Positions 10,656 to 23,344 of a stretch of DNA of 64,000 nucleotides are shown piece by piece. This DNA comes from Tubiluchus corallicola (taxonomy: Eukaryota > Priapulida > Priapulimorpha > Priapulimorphida > Tubiluchidae), in NCBI GenBank assembly GCA_030141605.1, contig JAQGDQ010000554.1:64001-128000 (forward strand), given 5' to 3'. The position numbers and the translations under genes are program-made. The stretch's first letter is position 1, and every line of letters begins with the position of its first letter. The notes beneath the pieces were generated by a model. It searched no databases. It was not told the origin of the DNA and worked only from the letters and a program-made list of their open reading frames with translations.

Positions 10656-13570
10656 TATCATATATCATTTTACTAAACTTACTGATAATGTTAAAAGTTC
10701 TTATGTCTTAAGATTGTTTAAATGTAGGCCATAAAAATATCAAATACAAGAATGTTTCTGAACAAAGCAGTCAAATAGCGGCGTGAACAAAAAAGTAAAA
10801 AATGCAATAAGCGTGAAATACGTCTATACGATGTTTGTTATTATGTTAAACTAAACAACCAGTGTAGCTATAGCTTTTTACATCCTAGTCTAGATGCGAC
10901 GCGAATCAATTAATGTTTAACAATTAAAAGGTACGTGTTAGGATGTTACATTAAAGGAATCATATCATAAAAATATTATACAAAATACACTAAAATATAT
11001 CATTAACTATTAAGTAATAAGAGCACGAATCACGCTAGTGTCAGACAATATTTATCACAGTGGCAGGCAATACTGCATAACTTGAACTGCATAAACTTTA
11101 AAATTCCCAAATTTCAATTTCTGGTATCGCTGCTATGAATATTTTGGTAACGATGTTATATAGATCGTGCTGCTTAAATTTTTAATCTGATGTAACTAAT
11201 TTATTGTATATTTTAATCTGTATATACTAGCAAATTTTTATACATTTTAACTGTAAATGAATAGTGTAATTATCCATCGGTGACATAAACTCATTAAGAG
11301 CTTATTTATTGTTGTTAAAATCAACTTAAATTAGAGGAAAACAGGGTGATTTCTCGTATTCTATTTTGAAGTATGATAAAAAGTACACATTTCAATGCCT
11401 GTAATAACGCTGAAGCATCTGATAATTGAATAATTGGTTAAAAACCTAACGTTTGGTGAACCCAACTAGTGATGATATCACAACTGAATATAATTTTTAA
11501 CAGCACAAGCATTCCATGAACGTGTTATACGTACTTTCGAAAGCGATAATTGAAGTACAGTGCTACTGTACAACATTCAGTATGATATACAAAAACTTAA
11601 CAGATTTTAAGTTTAAAATTCAAATTTAAAGTTTGCCGTTGTGCTCACGTATGAGCTCTCGAACATGTGTACTTCGTCAAAAACGAACAACCTTAAACTG
11701 AGAGATAGAGCACCTGTTTTTTAAGCAACGCATTTCTGAGATGTTAGTGCTCGTCTCACTAGTGAATGGCGAAATGCATGTAATATCAAAGAAATAGCTG
11801 CGCGATCGCGAAATTATGTTTCTGTGGTAACAATTCTTTCACGTAGGTCATTTTTGAAAAAATAGTATGTTCCCTTTCAACACTTTATAGGGTAGACTGC
11901 TTTGAGCTATAGTTTAAGATGGGGTCCGGTTTTCTCTTCTTAAAGATGTTTATATACAGAAAAGGTAAATCAAAATATTTATCGCATTCACAAAACAAGC
12001 AAACATTAACAATAATGGGTGAAATTATAATTTAGAAAAGAATAGGGGCTTAATTGGTGAGCGGTTTTGAAGTATGCGCAGCTTCTACACCTCTCCCTTC
12101 GTCGCTAGTAGTTTAGCCCAGCAGGACGGAGAAGCCATGCAGCGCAAGGGTTCGGCATTCAGTCGACTAGTGGCTTCACCTTCAGTGAAAACAGGATGTT
12201 GCAGTGATGACGCCGAAATTTGCGTCTGTGTTATTATATTGCGAGCATAGGGCTTAAGTAAGTTTCATAGTTACTGTGTTATTGTAGTGATGTTAGCTTT
12301 CGGGAAAAACACGTTGCACGTAAGATATCGTAGTACATGTTATACGCAGTGATTCGGTATTCATAATCGTTTTTATATAACGGTTATATACTGTAATAAG
12401 TGAAATTGTGATATTGCGATATTTTACTTGGAAACCATCCTGATTTCTTTATTTTAATAAATAGACGCGGTGTGTCATATATTTAAAACATTTATTTTGA
12501 CCTTGTTGTGACATTCGTTATTAAGTTGATTGAAAGAAAGAAAAAGAAACCGGTGGAACGAACCTGAATTTGGAAAACCAAAGAACCTAACTTAACAATT
12601 GTTGCTTATTCAATTACACTAGCCTACGTTTGTCATCAGGTAGGTATTAATTGTCGTTGCATGTTCTTAATTGTACCCTGTAGGGCCTGCTCTCGGATTA
12701 CAAATTTGTTAGCATTAAGGTGAGTTTAGCGAATGGAATAGGTACGTTTTGAATTATTTATCGCGAACACATTTATTCCAAGATCGCGCTGCACAGTTTC
12801 AGAAGATTATGGATCTATGTCGGTGTGTGATATATGCAAGGAATGCCAGGAAATGATTCCCCCCCGCCAAAAAAAAACTGTGTAGAAAAAACAACAGATA
12901 ATGATAAAAACCGGCATAATCATGAGAAAGAGGCAAAGAGCATCTAGTTGTGAATAAAAAACAATTGTTTGAATATCTAGTACTGCCACATTTCGCAACT
13001 CTAAGGTTCACAAAAGGGGATGGGATTGATTTCTTGATAGGAATGGAGTCTCGACTTATTTCTTCAAGAATTTGTTGATTTCTAATTTCTGACAATAAAA
13101 AGTGGCAAGAGTTTTAAAAAGCAGATTAAATAAGAAACATTATTATGATTAAAACAGTAAAAGTATATTTATGTGTACTTGTGATACCTTTTCAGTAGAG
13201 CAGAGGCTATCGTTTTCCCACACACAGATACTTTCTAGAGACACATATAGACATCTGGGCCGATCTGTAGACTGCTTGATTACCTATTCTTTTTTAAAAA
13301 CTATTACCCGAGAAGGTAGTTGAGTGGTCAATGAGAAGTTAAACAGTGCTTGTCATAACAAGCAAATGGTAGGGTGAAGGCCCAAAAAACTGCTTGTGAG
13401 TGTTTCATCTTTCATAGCTGTTTCTATCGTTCAGTGGGATGATATCTAAAACACCTCCGGCTGCTGGTTCTGTCTGTTCGGTGTCTAATTATTGAATATT
13501 ATCCTTGTCAATGAGGGAGGCTCAATTAATTCTGACTTTGCAGTTGCTCTGCCGCTGAATACTGTGTATG
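10656..13570. other. Intergenic or distal SARM1 5' region
   Basis: AT-rich sequence without recognisable coding exons. The only segment that differs is 12,040-12,257, which has more GC and CpG and ends in a good splice donor; it is listed separately. The rest shows short random open frames only. Confidence 0.5.
12040..12257 (+). promoter_or_regulatory. Candidate promoter and noncoding first exon (possibly SARM1)
   Basis: This ~220-bp patch has clearly more GC and CpG than its surroundings (TCGTCGCT, GACGG, GCGCAAG, GTCGAC, GACGCCG). It is followed at 12,258 by a consensus donor, AA|GTAAGT. The first SARM1 coding exon (from 27,598) begins with an acceptor and has an in-frame stop before its ATG, so a noncoding upstream exon must exist. 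This is one place it could be, but 15 kb separates them and nothing links them directly. Confidence 0.2.
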
Positions 13571-13574
13571 ATAT

Positions 13575-13845
13575 GTAGTGTATCAAATTGTACATAAGAT
13601 CATTAGGTGAATAATGTGTCAAATTGTGTATAAAAAATTCTTACAATGCGCAAACTTCTAGCTAAACTATGCAGTATGCCCAAATGTATTGAAAACCTTA
13701 CAATGAGCCAAATTAATTGTATAGAAAAAGCAGTATGCCAGATTGTATTAAAAAAACTCACTATGTGCAAAATCATTTCAATAGAAAAAACTACGTAGTG
13801 TGCCAAATCGTATAGAAAAACCTTGCAGTGAGTCAAATTAGTGTT
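13575..13845. repeat. Degenerate ~28-30 bp tandem repeat
   Basis: Roughly eight diverged copies of a unit containing TGCCAAATTGTATAGAAAAAC, with variants such as GCCCAAATGTATTGAAAAC, recur at about 28-30 bp spacing. Copies carry substitutions and small indels. It looks like an old minisatellite with no coding potential. Confidence 0.65.
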
Positions 13846-15829
13846 TAGGAATAATCGGTTTGGAGACCAGACCTGAGCGAAATATACAAAAGCATGAAGG
13901 AATTTTTCTTGCAAAACACAAAAAATACGGCGAAGGTACAAAAAATAACATATTCAAAACAAATGTCAGAATTTTGATGTTAATTGAAACCACTAGCACG
14001 GATATAAAAATGTGTAGGCTGGCTTTTCACGTGGTTGGAAAACAAGAAAATCGCTCTTATGCTTGGCAAAACCCACCCAACTGACCGGGCCCCCACAAGT
14101 ACGCAACTAATGACCATTGCCCATTCAGATTACTATGTTGAGATTATTGAGATTGCGGCCTACCGCCTACACCAGAATGCTTTATATGCAAATTTGAAGG
14201 CGATCCATGACCGTTCAGTTGAACTCAGCATTATAATTAATTCATTCGACTGACCATGGCGCCTCTAAACATATCAAGAGATTTTAATGATCGTTTTATC
14301 CAGACCATCAGTGGCTTCAACATCTTTCGACTGCATAATGTGGCGCCCATAATCCTTGGAAACCATTTTCCGGGTAGATTTCAGTAGATAGAGCAAGCAA
14401 AGGATTCGATTAACCATCAAGAACAAGTAACTCTATAAACTCGTTTATTTCGCCGTGATTTTGTTCTCGTTATCGTTCATGTCATAAGTTTGTACTCACC
14501 AAGTTTTTTTTATATTGTGACGTTACAAAACAATCCGTATTCTAACTTTGTACGCTATGTCAGTTTCTATAGCAATGATAAATGGCGTTCTAAATCACAG
14601 TTCACAAAGAAACGGATCAATGACGATAATAAATGGCGTTCTAATTATCATATCCAGTCACTTGGATATGAAAAACTCAATGAGTGAATAACCCGTGTTT
14701 CACATTCCACATGATGTCATTAGTAGTTAGCGTGACATCAGCGACTTCAGCCAGAAGCACTATTTTATTAGATTTGACCAATTACGGGCGTTAAATAAGT
14801 ATCAGAGAAAAGATTGCTCTACCGGATCCCCAAGCGTTACTAGTTGCGGGACAATTTTAACAATTTTGAATCAAATGAATTGAGACGTACGTGAATCTTA
14901 TTCAACTGCATTTGAATGAGGCAAATAAAAACACTGTTCAATTCACACTATTGTCAAGAAAACTTTCATTGGTGTAAAAGACGCACGGTGAATTTTAATC
15001 TGTTCATCTTTTCATTACAATCGCACATTCATTTCGAGATGAGGTCATAAGGGCTGCAGGAGAAATGCTGACGAGGTGGTGGCGATGGCAATGGCGCCGA
15101 TAATGAGCACGACGACGACGACAGTAATGTCTATAAAGACGCCCATTCTAGTGCCAATGCAAGACTATGCGTATGCCATTCACCTTCCACCGTCCACCGT
15201 AGAAATTCCACCTCTTCAAACACACGCGTAAATTTTGCTTTCAAATAAAGATTTTGAGGATTACTTACTAAGCCGCTGCACTTGTAGAACCTGATTTAAT
15301 AGCCTTCACATCTTGTATGGAGATTAAATGGGGATTTTTGTATTCCAGTAGCTTACGCGCTGATGCAAGTGGAAAAATCTTGAAAACACTCATGCAGTGT
15401 ATAATTCAATGTCTTTATTCAATAAACCCCTGTAAATCGCAAGTGAAATGAGAAGCATCCAGAAAGTTGGCTAGAGAATGTCATTATTGGTTTATGTATT
15501 GGCTACAATTGACAGAAGACTGTTTTTTCTTTTGTCTTAATTACTATTTTACTGCCATAAGTGTAGGTTATTCGTGTAGTTCAGGACTAGGTACCAGTTT
15601 TCCAATGTTCCATGATCCCAGTTTCCCATAATCCAGGATAAGGTAGCAGGTTTTCTACAAGCAAGTCAAGCGAGCATACACAAGACAATCATTTAATTCA
15701 ATTAAATCCTTCCAGTTCTTGGCTTTGTAGTGGGCTTTTGGAACTCATTTCTTTCTTATAACATAAATTGTTGTTTGGGTCACCCGAGGCGGGTAAATAA
15801 AATGGAATTAGTTTATAGTTTATACTTAT
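13846..15829. other. Intergenic DNA, no gene recognised
   Basis: Short open frames at 13,860-14,250 lack any family motif. A small (GAC)n run lies at about 15,108-15,122. Around 15,780-15,810 a sequence ending in GGGTAAATAAAATGG resembles a retroposon tail but is too short to call. Confidence 0.5.
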
Positions 15830-16440
15830 TGTCATATTATTATTATTATTATTATTTTACGTTTATTTCAGTACATAAAAAGTACTATAGAATAATAAAC
15901 AAAGCATAGTTAAAAATCACAATTAAAAAAATTACTGCAAGATAAATAAATATTTACACAAAGAACAGAGAATTAGTAAGCTAAAACATAAAATATAAAG
16001 CATACAAAAGTAAAACAAAATTAGTATTATTTACAAGCACAATAAAAATGGTATGGCACGTGAAGCAAAAAATGTAAAAATTGAGTCTGTAGCTTAGACA
16101 TTTGTCTTTTGTTAATTGACCAATAAAATGAGTAAAATGTGAGCTAAATGAAAAGCAACATATACAAGTAGTAATATAAAGCTAAAACGATAAATATAAA
16201 AATATCACAAATTACAATACAATATTATACTTAATCTAAAATCACAATTTAATAGAAACTAAGTAAAAACATTTTCATTTTAACTTTCATATGATGTCTA
16301 ACATTTCTAACATTTCTTATGTTATATGGAATATTGTTCCTTTCAATGGCGACCATTATATTTAATAAAATGTTTCAAAACATTTGTTTTGCACTTGGGA
16401 GCATGGAATTAGTATTCCAAAATAATCAGGATATTTAATG
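15830..16440 (-). mobile_element. Decayed LINE 3' end (minus strand)
   Basis: On the minus strand at 16,260-16,375 a frame reads RNNIPYNIRNV and then MKVKMKMFLLSFY before a stop. This fits the C-terminal pattern of CR1/L2/Jockey-like LINE reverse transcriptases (WNxLPxxIR...FKxxLKxxLL), with the Trp mutated to Arg. The 3' end on this strand finishes in a (TAA)n tail at about 15,838-15,857, the usual LINE tail. Only the last part of the element remains. The minus-strand frame at 16,501-16,728 may be an earlier, frameshifted part of the same copy. Confidence 0.5.
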
Positions 16441-18305
16441 TTTGATGTAGCTATGCACACATGAGTGGAAAACTACGTCAAAAATTCTATAACAAAACGT
16501 TTATGCTATTACTAATGTATGTACACAGCTAAATAGTCCATCCCACATTAAAGTGATTTGTAGTTCATAAGCTAACAAGTAAAGGTTCAGAAAACTCAAG
16601 TTTAGTTTGTTGAGTTGTTTTGTGACCTCGTTTACATTTTGTAATAGACGTCGAGCAGACACATATTTACAATGCAAACATGTTTTGTATATGAGTTCAT
16701 TGATTAAACACACCTCATTGTTAATCATAATGCCTAGTCGCCGAAATAGAGTTTTGTGTATCGCAACAGATTAATGACATATTGTCTTAAACATACGACG
16801 TAAAATGCTGAATCCATTTATAGATTTGAAAATTTGGAGCCTAAAAATTTGCCACACGTAGTCCTAAATAGTTCGTGCATATGCTTTATAAACGTCGTTA
16901 CATAGTAATACATGTCGTAGTAATAGTAGTAGACAATTTATTCTGGCAACTATCAACATAAAATGTTACACATACACCGAAATGTTGCACCGAAGAACAG
17001 AACATTTAACGTGATACAAGAGTTGTTGTAAATAATACGTTCAGAAAATACAAGAATCATAGTGATGTTAAAAAACGGGCACTTATTCATTAATACACAT
17101 AATAATTAAATAGTTTATTTTTAAGCTTAATTGGCTCAGGTAAACTTTCTTGGTCCTACTTCTTTGCCGAATTTGATTCATGAAAATATTGGTGGCACCG
17201 CACTTGGCATTAAAAATCTACAGCAACGATCGTAATTTACACCTACTTATCACTCTCGACTTTATATAGCCATGCAGAGAAATTACACCTCTACCTCCAG
17301 AGACAGCATAGCAGCAGAAAAACGATAAACTTCAAATGTAGACTTAAAAAATTCTCAACTGCTGAGTAAGAGTTTTGCCACAAGCTGAGCGTCTTTGATC
17401 GATGAGCTACAAGAACTAAAAATTATTGAGGGCCTTCTGCAGCACTTTGTAGATATAAACTTTTCAATTTTGAGAAACGGCTAGTCTACGATAGACGTTA
17501 ACTTTTTACATTTATTCTTGTTTCTTATGTATGTATACTTTGATGAGTTGCCACACCCCCTCATGAACCGAAGTCAGGAATCTAACAAGAATCTGCAAGT
17601 TCTCCCAGTGTGTCCCTCGACGGAGTCGCGAGACCAAGCATTTCTGTTTTATGAGATCTATTCAGAAACCAAAATCAAGAAATTTAAACTACTTGCCTCT
17701 ACTTGCTTTAGACTCTAAAAAGCCTTGTTTGCCGCTGCAGTAAAAATTGGCAAAAAATGTGTAGGGGCTGAAATGATGAAGCCATACAACCGAGTCTTAA
17801 TTTAATAAGTTAACTACCCGAGCAACAGAGACTCGGATGTTTTTCGGCTAAATTTTTTGCAAATTTCAGTAGTATGCTAGTTGTATTTATGTTTTTTTCC
17901 ACATAAATTTCAATGTGATGGTAGAAGTTAGGAGATTTGTGATGGGTGAATTTCGGGAGTCTCCGGGCCAAATCAGGAGTGGTAGCAAACAGTAACAATT
18001 GAATAAGCCAATATAATGCGATGTTATACAGTACCATAGTTGCCTGTCAATGCTACTAGTAGAAAACGCTACTGAGCTAGACATTTATTTATTTATTGTG
18101 CACCTACTTTTATAATCTAGCTGTATAGCGAAATCAATACAGAAGTGGCCAGCTTTCTCTCGCGACTCGTCACTGTTGTAGATCTTATGGCATGCACACA
18201 AGACGGATGTTATCATCATCCATTATGTGTACGAACAAACGATCAGAGATAATGAATTGCTCTCACGAGCAAATTATTGCATATTCCTTAATTAATTGAT
18301 GGATA
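16441..18305. other. Intergenic DNA, no gene recognised
   Basis: AT-rich sequence; no protein family, RNA gene or clear repeat was recognised beyond the possible LINE extension at 16,501-16,728. Confidence 0.5.
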
Positions 18306-18782
18306 TAGGGTGTTCCGAAGGAAATAGTACGCAACATTAGTCAAGAGAATATGGTTATTCCAAGTTATATAAGTTTATTGAGGAACAAAACAATGCCATA
18401 TACAATACAATGTACATAAAGCATCATACATTACACAAAAAGCATCCCATCACATGGATATAATCGTCACACTGAAACAGTAGAGGTTAAACAATTCACA
18501 TTTTTTGCATGTTTTTACAAAAATAATGTCATTACAATAATGCGCTATTGCTATCAGCAGAATATAATTTTCTGTAATTAAGCTTTTATTTTCCTTGTTT
18601 AAAAACAGTGTGTAACATAATTTGAAACTAAATTTGAAAGGTCAATAGAAAAATAGGAATAATGACAACAATGTTATTACATGTACATATATTTCTATAT
18701 AATGTTAGAATAGGTCAAAATGTAGAAATCCAGTTTGTTTTGTCGTAGTTGTCATATTTCCACTGTTTTTTGGAACGCCCTG
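18306..18782. mobile_element. Non-autonomous DNA transposon, TA target site (mariner-like MITE)
   Basis: The left end reads TAGGGTGTTCCGAAGGAAA. The reverse complement of the right end reads CAGGGCGTTCCAAAAAACAG. The first dozen bases match at about ten positions. Both ends are flanked by TA (18,304-18,305 and 18,783-18,784), the duplication expected for Tc1/mariner elements. The interior is non-coding. Superfamily assignment is an inference from the TA site and the short ends. Confidence 0.5.
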
Positions 18783-20030
18783 TATAGTAAGCTAGTCTTA
18801 TTTCCAGGGTGTTTGTCTGTCACCAACCAGCATCGTGCATGTAATTACTAAACATTGCGACATCAAAATTAAGATTTTTACATATAATAATTTATTATGA
18901 GGCATATCATAGTATAGTAGAGAGGGTAAACTGTGCAGTTTAAATTTAATTAACTTATTTTATATCAGTAGTCAATCAAGACGTTCCACTTGCATAATAA
19001 TGTTTGTCTAATATAGAACGGGTCTAATAGGGTGTTTAAAATAGATCGTGCCGTACTTTATTCATAGTATTACCAAAATGAAATTTTAGATGTTTATTGA
19101 TGTGAGAAGTTGAGTCAGTTCCTTCATATCAATTAACTTGCGTTTTTAGACTAATGATTCGTTTGGCACAGCAAAATAACAACTACCGAAGAATTCGAAA
19201 ACATTCTAGTCAGTGAAACTCATCACTTCTGAGAAAAAAGCTTCAAAATATTTTGTTGTTGAAACACGCTCGCGTTTGAATTAGTTTTCAAGAATCAAAA
19301 GCGTAAAGGGATTAGATATTAAGCTTCAGTTCTCATTTTGACTAATTGACTGTCAGGCTGTGGCGTGTGAGTCATTTAAATTAGTTTATGCTCACGACAA
19401 AACAATAAAAACCGTAATAGTTTATTTTATGTGAAAAACGACTCCGCATTAATTACAACTGCTCAAGCATTTTGAGGCAATTAAAATTTCCAAGACCCAC
19501 GACTAATTGGAAGTAACTCTTTGTTGCAGTGTTAAAATTGGATGTAAGTTTTAGCAGGCTAATGTGACGCTATTGTATCGAGTATGTTACCGAACGTCTC
19601 TTTCGACTGGAAATGGGGCTAATTAGTACTTTTATAGTGACAAGACACCGCACAATCATAGTTATAGTCTATAGCTTTGATAGAAATACTTTTTTATAAT
19701 AGATGGCGGATTGGCTCAACGCTGTAATACTGGTTGCGGTTCGAGCAATTTGCTAAACTAACAGAAATTACTAATAGAACGAAATTACCGCTGACTTGAG
19801 TTTTAATCGAGGAATAGTTAATTTTTTACCAGATTCAATCGCTCTTTCGATTTATTCAACCCTAGATTCAATTTCGGTCATTACCGAATTTACGTCACAC
19901 ACAGTTACGTAAACCGACCCCGACCCGAGAAAGGGTCGATCAGAACTTCCAGTACGCTACTTTATGTTACAACTTTAGAAGTACCTGTTTTAAAAGAAAA
20001 ACATCAGTAGCTTTACCATTATGTGGGGAT

Positions 20031-20066
20031 GTGTGTGTGTGTGTGTGTGTGCGTGCGTGCGTGTGC
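20031..20066. repeat. (GT)n / (GTGC)n microsatellite
   Basis: About ten GT units pass into GCGT tetranucleotide units. Confidence 0.9.
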
Positions 20067-20225
20067 ACGAGCGCGAGTGAAGGCGCATGCTTGTGTGTTG
20101 AGCTGGATTGCCTTTGTATTGAAACCAGGCTGTAGTGTAGTCTCGTTGCTGTAGTCTAATCCCAATGATCGAGGACCAAAGATCATCTGAGAAGAAATAT
20201 CATATTTTCTGAACAACCTGAGCAG

Positions 20226-20286
20226 AAGAGAGAGAAAGAGAGAGCGAGAGAGAGAGAGAAAGAAAGAGAGAGGGAGGGAGAGATAT
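20226..20286. repeat. GA-rich simple repeat
   Basis: Imperfect (GA)n, GAAA and GGGA units across about 60 bases. Confidence 0.85.
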
Positions 20287-21103
20287 AGATAGAAAGAAGA
20301 CTAGGGTGATCATATGGCGTACGTATGCTACGTGATACACAGACTTGGAGTCAATGACTACATTTTCAGCTATTTGATTGTGTAGCGTGGCTTTGAGTAT
20401 TTTTCATTGCTTAGTCTAGTGCAACTTCAAATACAGACAAGACCACTCAGACAATAAGAGGTTTCTTTGTGCGCGGCACTGAATAAATATCTTCTTTGCC
20501 CGCTCTCTGAGAGGACGTTAATAAAGATTGTTATACAAAGCAGATAAGGGAAAGGATGTTGGCTATCAGAATGCTCGGTTTATGTTCATGTGTGTAAATT
20601 CACGAGTGTTTTTAGTATGTTTTTCATAAATTACCTCAGTCAGAACAGACGCCTCTGTTGTGGCATTAAGTGTTAATATGTCACAGGTCTGTTAGGTGTT
20701 TATACTAGTGTAATGGGCAGTGGGCAATAAAGCAGGCTGCTCACGCGCCTCGCAGTTTTAGTGGCTTCATTTTATGCCCTTGGTGCATCGTAGCTGTTGG
20801 CTTCCTGGTGCGAACACAAAGTCGACTGGCTTCGTATCTTGTATCCACCGTTCTTGAAATAAAAACAACGCATTTGTGGAAGTGCATGGGCGCCCACTAA
20901 AAATCACTGGCGGAAAAGTTCCTTGTCCTATCATTATGCATTGCGAATCTGTATTGATCATAAGCTCTGAATCTTCTTTTTTTTGGGTTTTGGGGCTGTC
21001 ATACATATTCGTTTTAACCGTAAGCGATAGGGCAAGACCAATACAGGTTATTTTTGGGCTAAATTTACAGCTCTACACACACAAGAAATGAGTTCGTGAA
21101 ACG

Positions 21104-21151
21104 GATTAGGGTTACGGTTAGGCCGTTAGGGTTAGGTTTAGGGTCAGGGTA
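21104..21151 (+). repeat. Degenerate interstitial telomere-like repeat
   Basis: ATTAGGGTTACGGTTAGG is followed by GTTAGGGTTAGGTTTAGGG: five to seven imperfect TTAGGG units in about 48 bases. TTAGGG is the usual metazoan telomere unit. The patch is short and diverged. Confidence 0.6.
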
Positions 21152-21663
21152 TTTAGACTGGGTTGGGAATTGTAAACTCCTTCCTATTTTTGCTATTTAA
21201 CTATAGGGTACTTACAGCCATTTCTCATTGTACAGTCACATCAATTATTACGTGTAATAGCTGTAGAAGCTAACCTAAGCTAATGCATGCAACAGTCTAA
21301 TCGATTGGAGGTAGTCGCTGATTAAACAAATAAGAGAAAATCGGCTGTATGATTTCTCTAGGCATTAGAAGCCACAAGAGAACGACTTTAGCATAGCCAA
21401 TGCGAGACTCTCAAATTTAAAAAAAAATACTTTTATGCGAGCGATAGCTGTTTGATAGTATGTGATTGGCTAGAGCAACTAGGTGGATGATATCGCTAGG
21501 AAAACTTGATTCTGGATGATTTTATCGTCAATACCCCCGACTATTAACTTTGTTTTGTTCAGGTTCAGAGTGCTGCCGCTTTACTAGCACTAGCTTATTT
21601 CAAACATATAACTAGCCTCTGGTTACACCACAACCGCAGGATTGGCAGGCTTTGCGTTGAATG

Positions 21664-21704
21664 TTGTATATATATATACACAATATATATATATATATAT
21701 ATAT
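21664..21704. repeat. (AT)n microsatellite
   Basis: Two TA runs separated by CACA, about 40 bases. Confidence 0.9.
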
Positions 21705-23344
21705 GGTCCGGAATGTGCTAAATTGTATAATACTATTGCCATTCCGGGTGTTTTGGTTACTCTTGGGTGACGTACAAAAATATAAACAACGGCTGGCCAA
21801 CGCACATCACTAAACGAACAGAAAGACATGATCATAGTTACCCTATTGACAACAATTAATTATCATAATAATCATTATAATTTATACTAAAACCTTTTCG
21901 TTTCCCCTTTACTGGCGTTGAAAACTGACGTGCCTCTTGCTGAAAAGTATTTTTGTAAAAAAAAAAACTCGACTTGTGGTTTATGTCAACATCAGTGAAA
22001 TCATAGTCCAATGTGTGCACGTCGAAATTTGTGGATGTAGGGCACACTCCACTCACGCTGTATATTGTAAACACCAGAAGAGAAGCCACTTAAATTTTAG
22101 GAGAAATTAAAGGGTTATTCTGAATGATGAGAGATGATTTTGTGCAACTAAGGCTGCGAACGCTTCGTAATTAACACGCGAGCCATTTTTTGAAAAGATG
22201 AAAATAACTTCTCAGGTACTTTCTAAAGTCGTAACTCTTAACGACAGATGAAAACCATTGATGTGTAACTATGACATAATACCAATTATGGATGAAGAGA
22301 AAATTAAAACTTTCTCACCTAAAATGTTTCCTGCTCCAGTGAAGCTCATGTAAATAATTAATTAAGATCATCTGAATAATTATTACGCCCAAAATGCACT
22401 TAACTTTACACGTTAGAATGCAATTCTGTCCGCCATAGCCTCGAAAAAAGCTCTTGAAAACCGCCTACGTTTTGGCATTTCTCTCTTTGTATCTCTCTTT
22501 TCCCTCTTCTGACTTCCCTCACTCACCTGTTGAATTTTACTCTGTTTTTCGGTCTCATTTTTTTCTCTTCTTCCTCTTTCTTTCTCTTCTGTTTGAGTGT
22601 TGGCTGTATTTATACAGCTTGCAACAGTCTTTGCTCACATTTGGCCTTTAATTGTTTTTCCAGCTTTATATTATTGCCACCTCTGTTAACTTGCATATTT
22701 CGCATTTCGACGTTGAAGTACATACTGCAAATTACCGAGTATACAACTTGCCTTGCCCTTTGCAACATTTTGCCACGCGGCCTCATGACTTTCGTTCCTG
22801 CCATACTTCTGCTCACATTGGTTGTTGCTTTGTCTTCTGTTGCCACATTGCTTAATTCATGAATTTGTTTGCGCTAATTTAAATGGCAAACTGTATTTTA
22901 TCTCCTGCCTCTTTGTGGTATACTAAATGTTGCAACTGAAGAAATATGTGATTATTAAACGATAACCTAAACATGACAGAATTAATTCCGGGTGGCAGTG
23001 ACTACTTGGATTCAAGAACTGGTAACAATTATTGTCATAGTACGCACATTTACATTGTTGGATTACTATTGTACATGCTTCTTGGTTAGCCTAGATCCCT
23101 AGAAGACTGTATGATTTGTTTGCTAACCCGTATCTATGAAATTATCTGTGAAATTAATACTGTAGATATTAGTATGTAATATTACTAACATGGAAGTGAC
23201 AAAGGAGGTTAAAAAAGAATATATATATTTTCTTAGTAAGTTTTTATTAACTAACACTGATTGATCATCTTTGTAAAGTTTTTATCAGTGATTATCAATG
23301 TATTTCAATGGCAAATAAAGATTATTATATATATATATGCGTCA

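Larger units (their letters stand above)
18785..23340. other. Intergenic DNA with microsatellites, no gene recognised
   Basis: It holds GT, GA and AT microsatellites and a small telomere-like patch (listed separately). The stretch 20,690-21,060 is richer in GC and has a 79-codon minus-strand frame (20,767-21,006) beginning with ATG, with no recognisable motif. A pyrimidine-rich tract lies at 22,480-22,600. Around 23,300-23,330 the sequence CAATGGCAAATAAAGATTAT looks like a LINE 3' tail on the + strand. Confidence 0.5.

Noticed and set aside
10448-10734. His-Thr and Cys-Val repeat frames
   Set aside because: Translation of the AC/ACGC microsatellite.
18805-19070. A second complete MITE bounded by AGGGTGTTT sequences
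   Set aside because: The two motifs are in the same orientation, not inverted, and no target duplication is visible.
22454-22862. Overlapping hydrophobic frames as a membrane protein
   Set aside because: They come from a pyrimidine-rich tract; several frames are open at once and none has a family motif.
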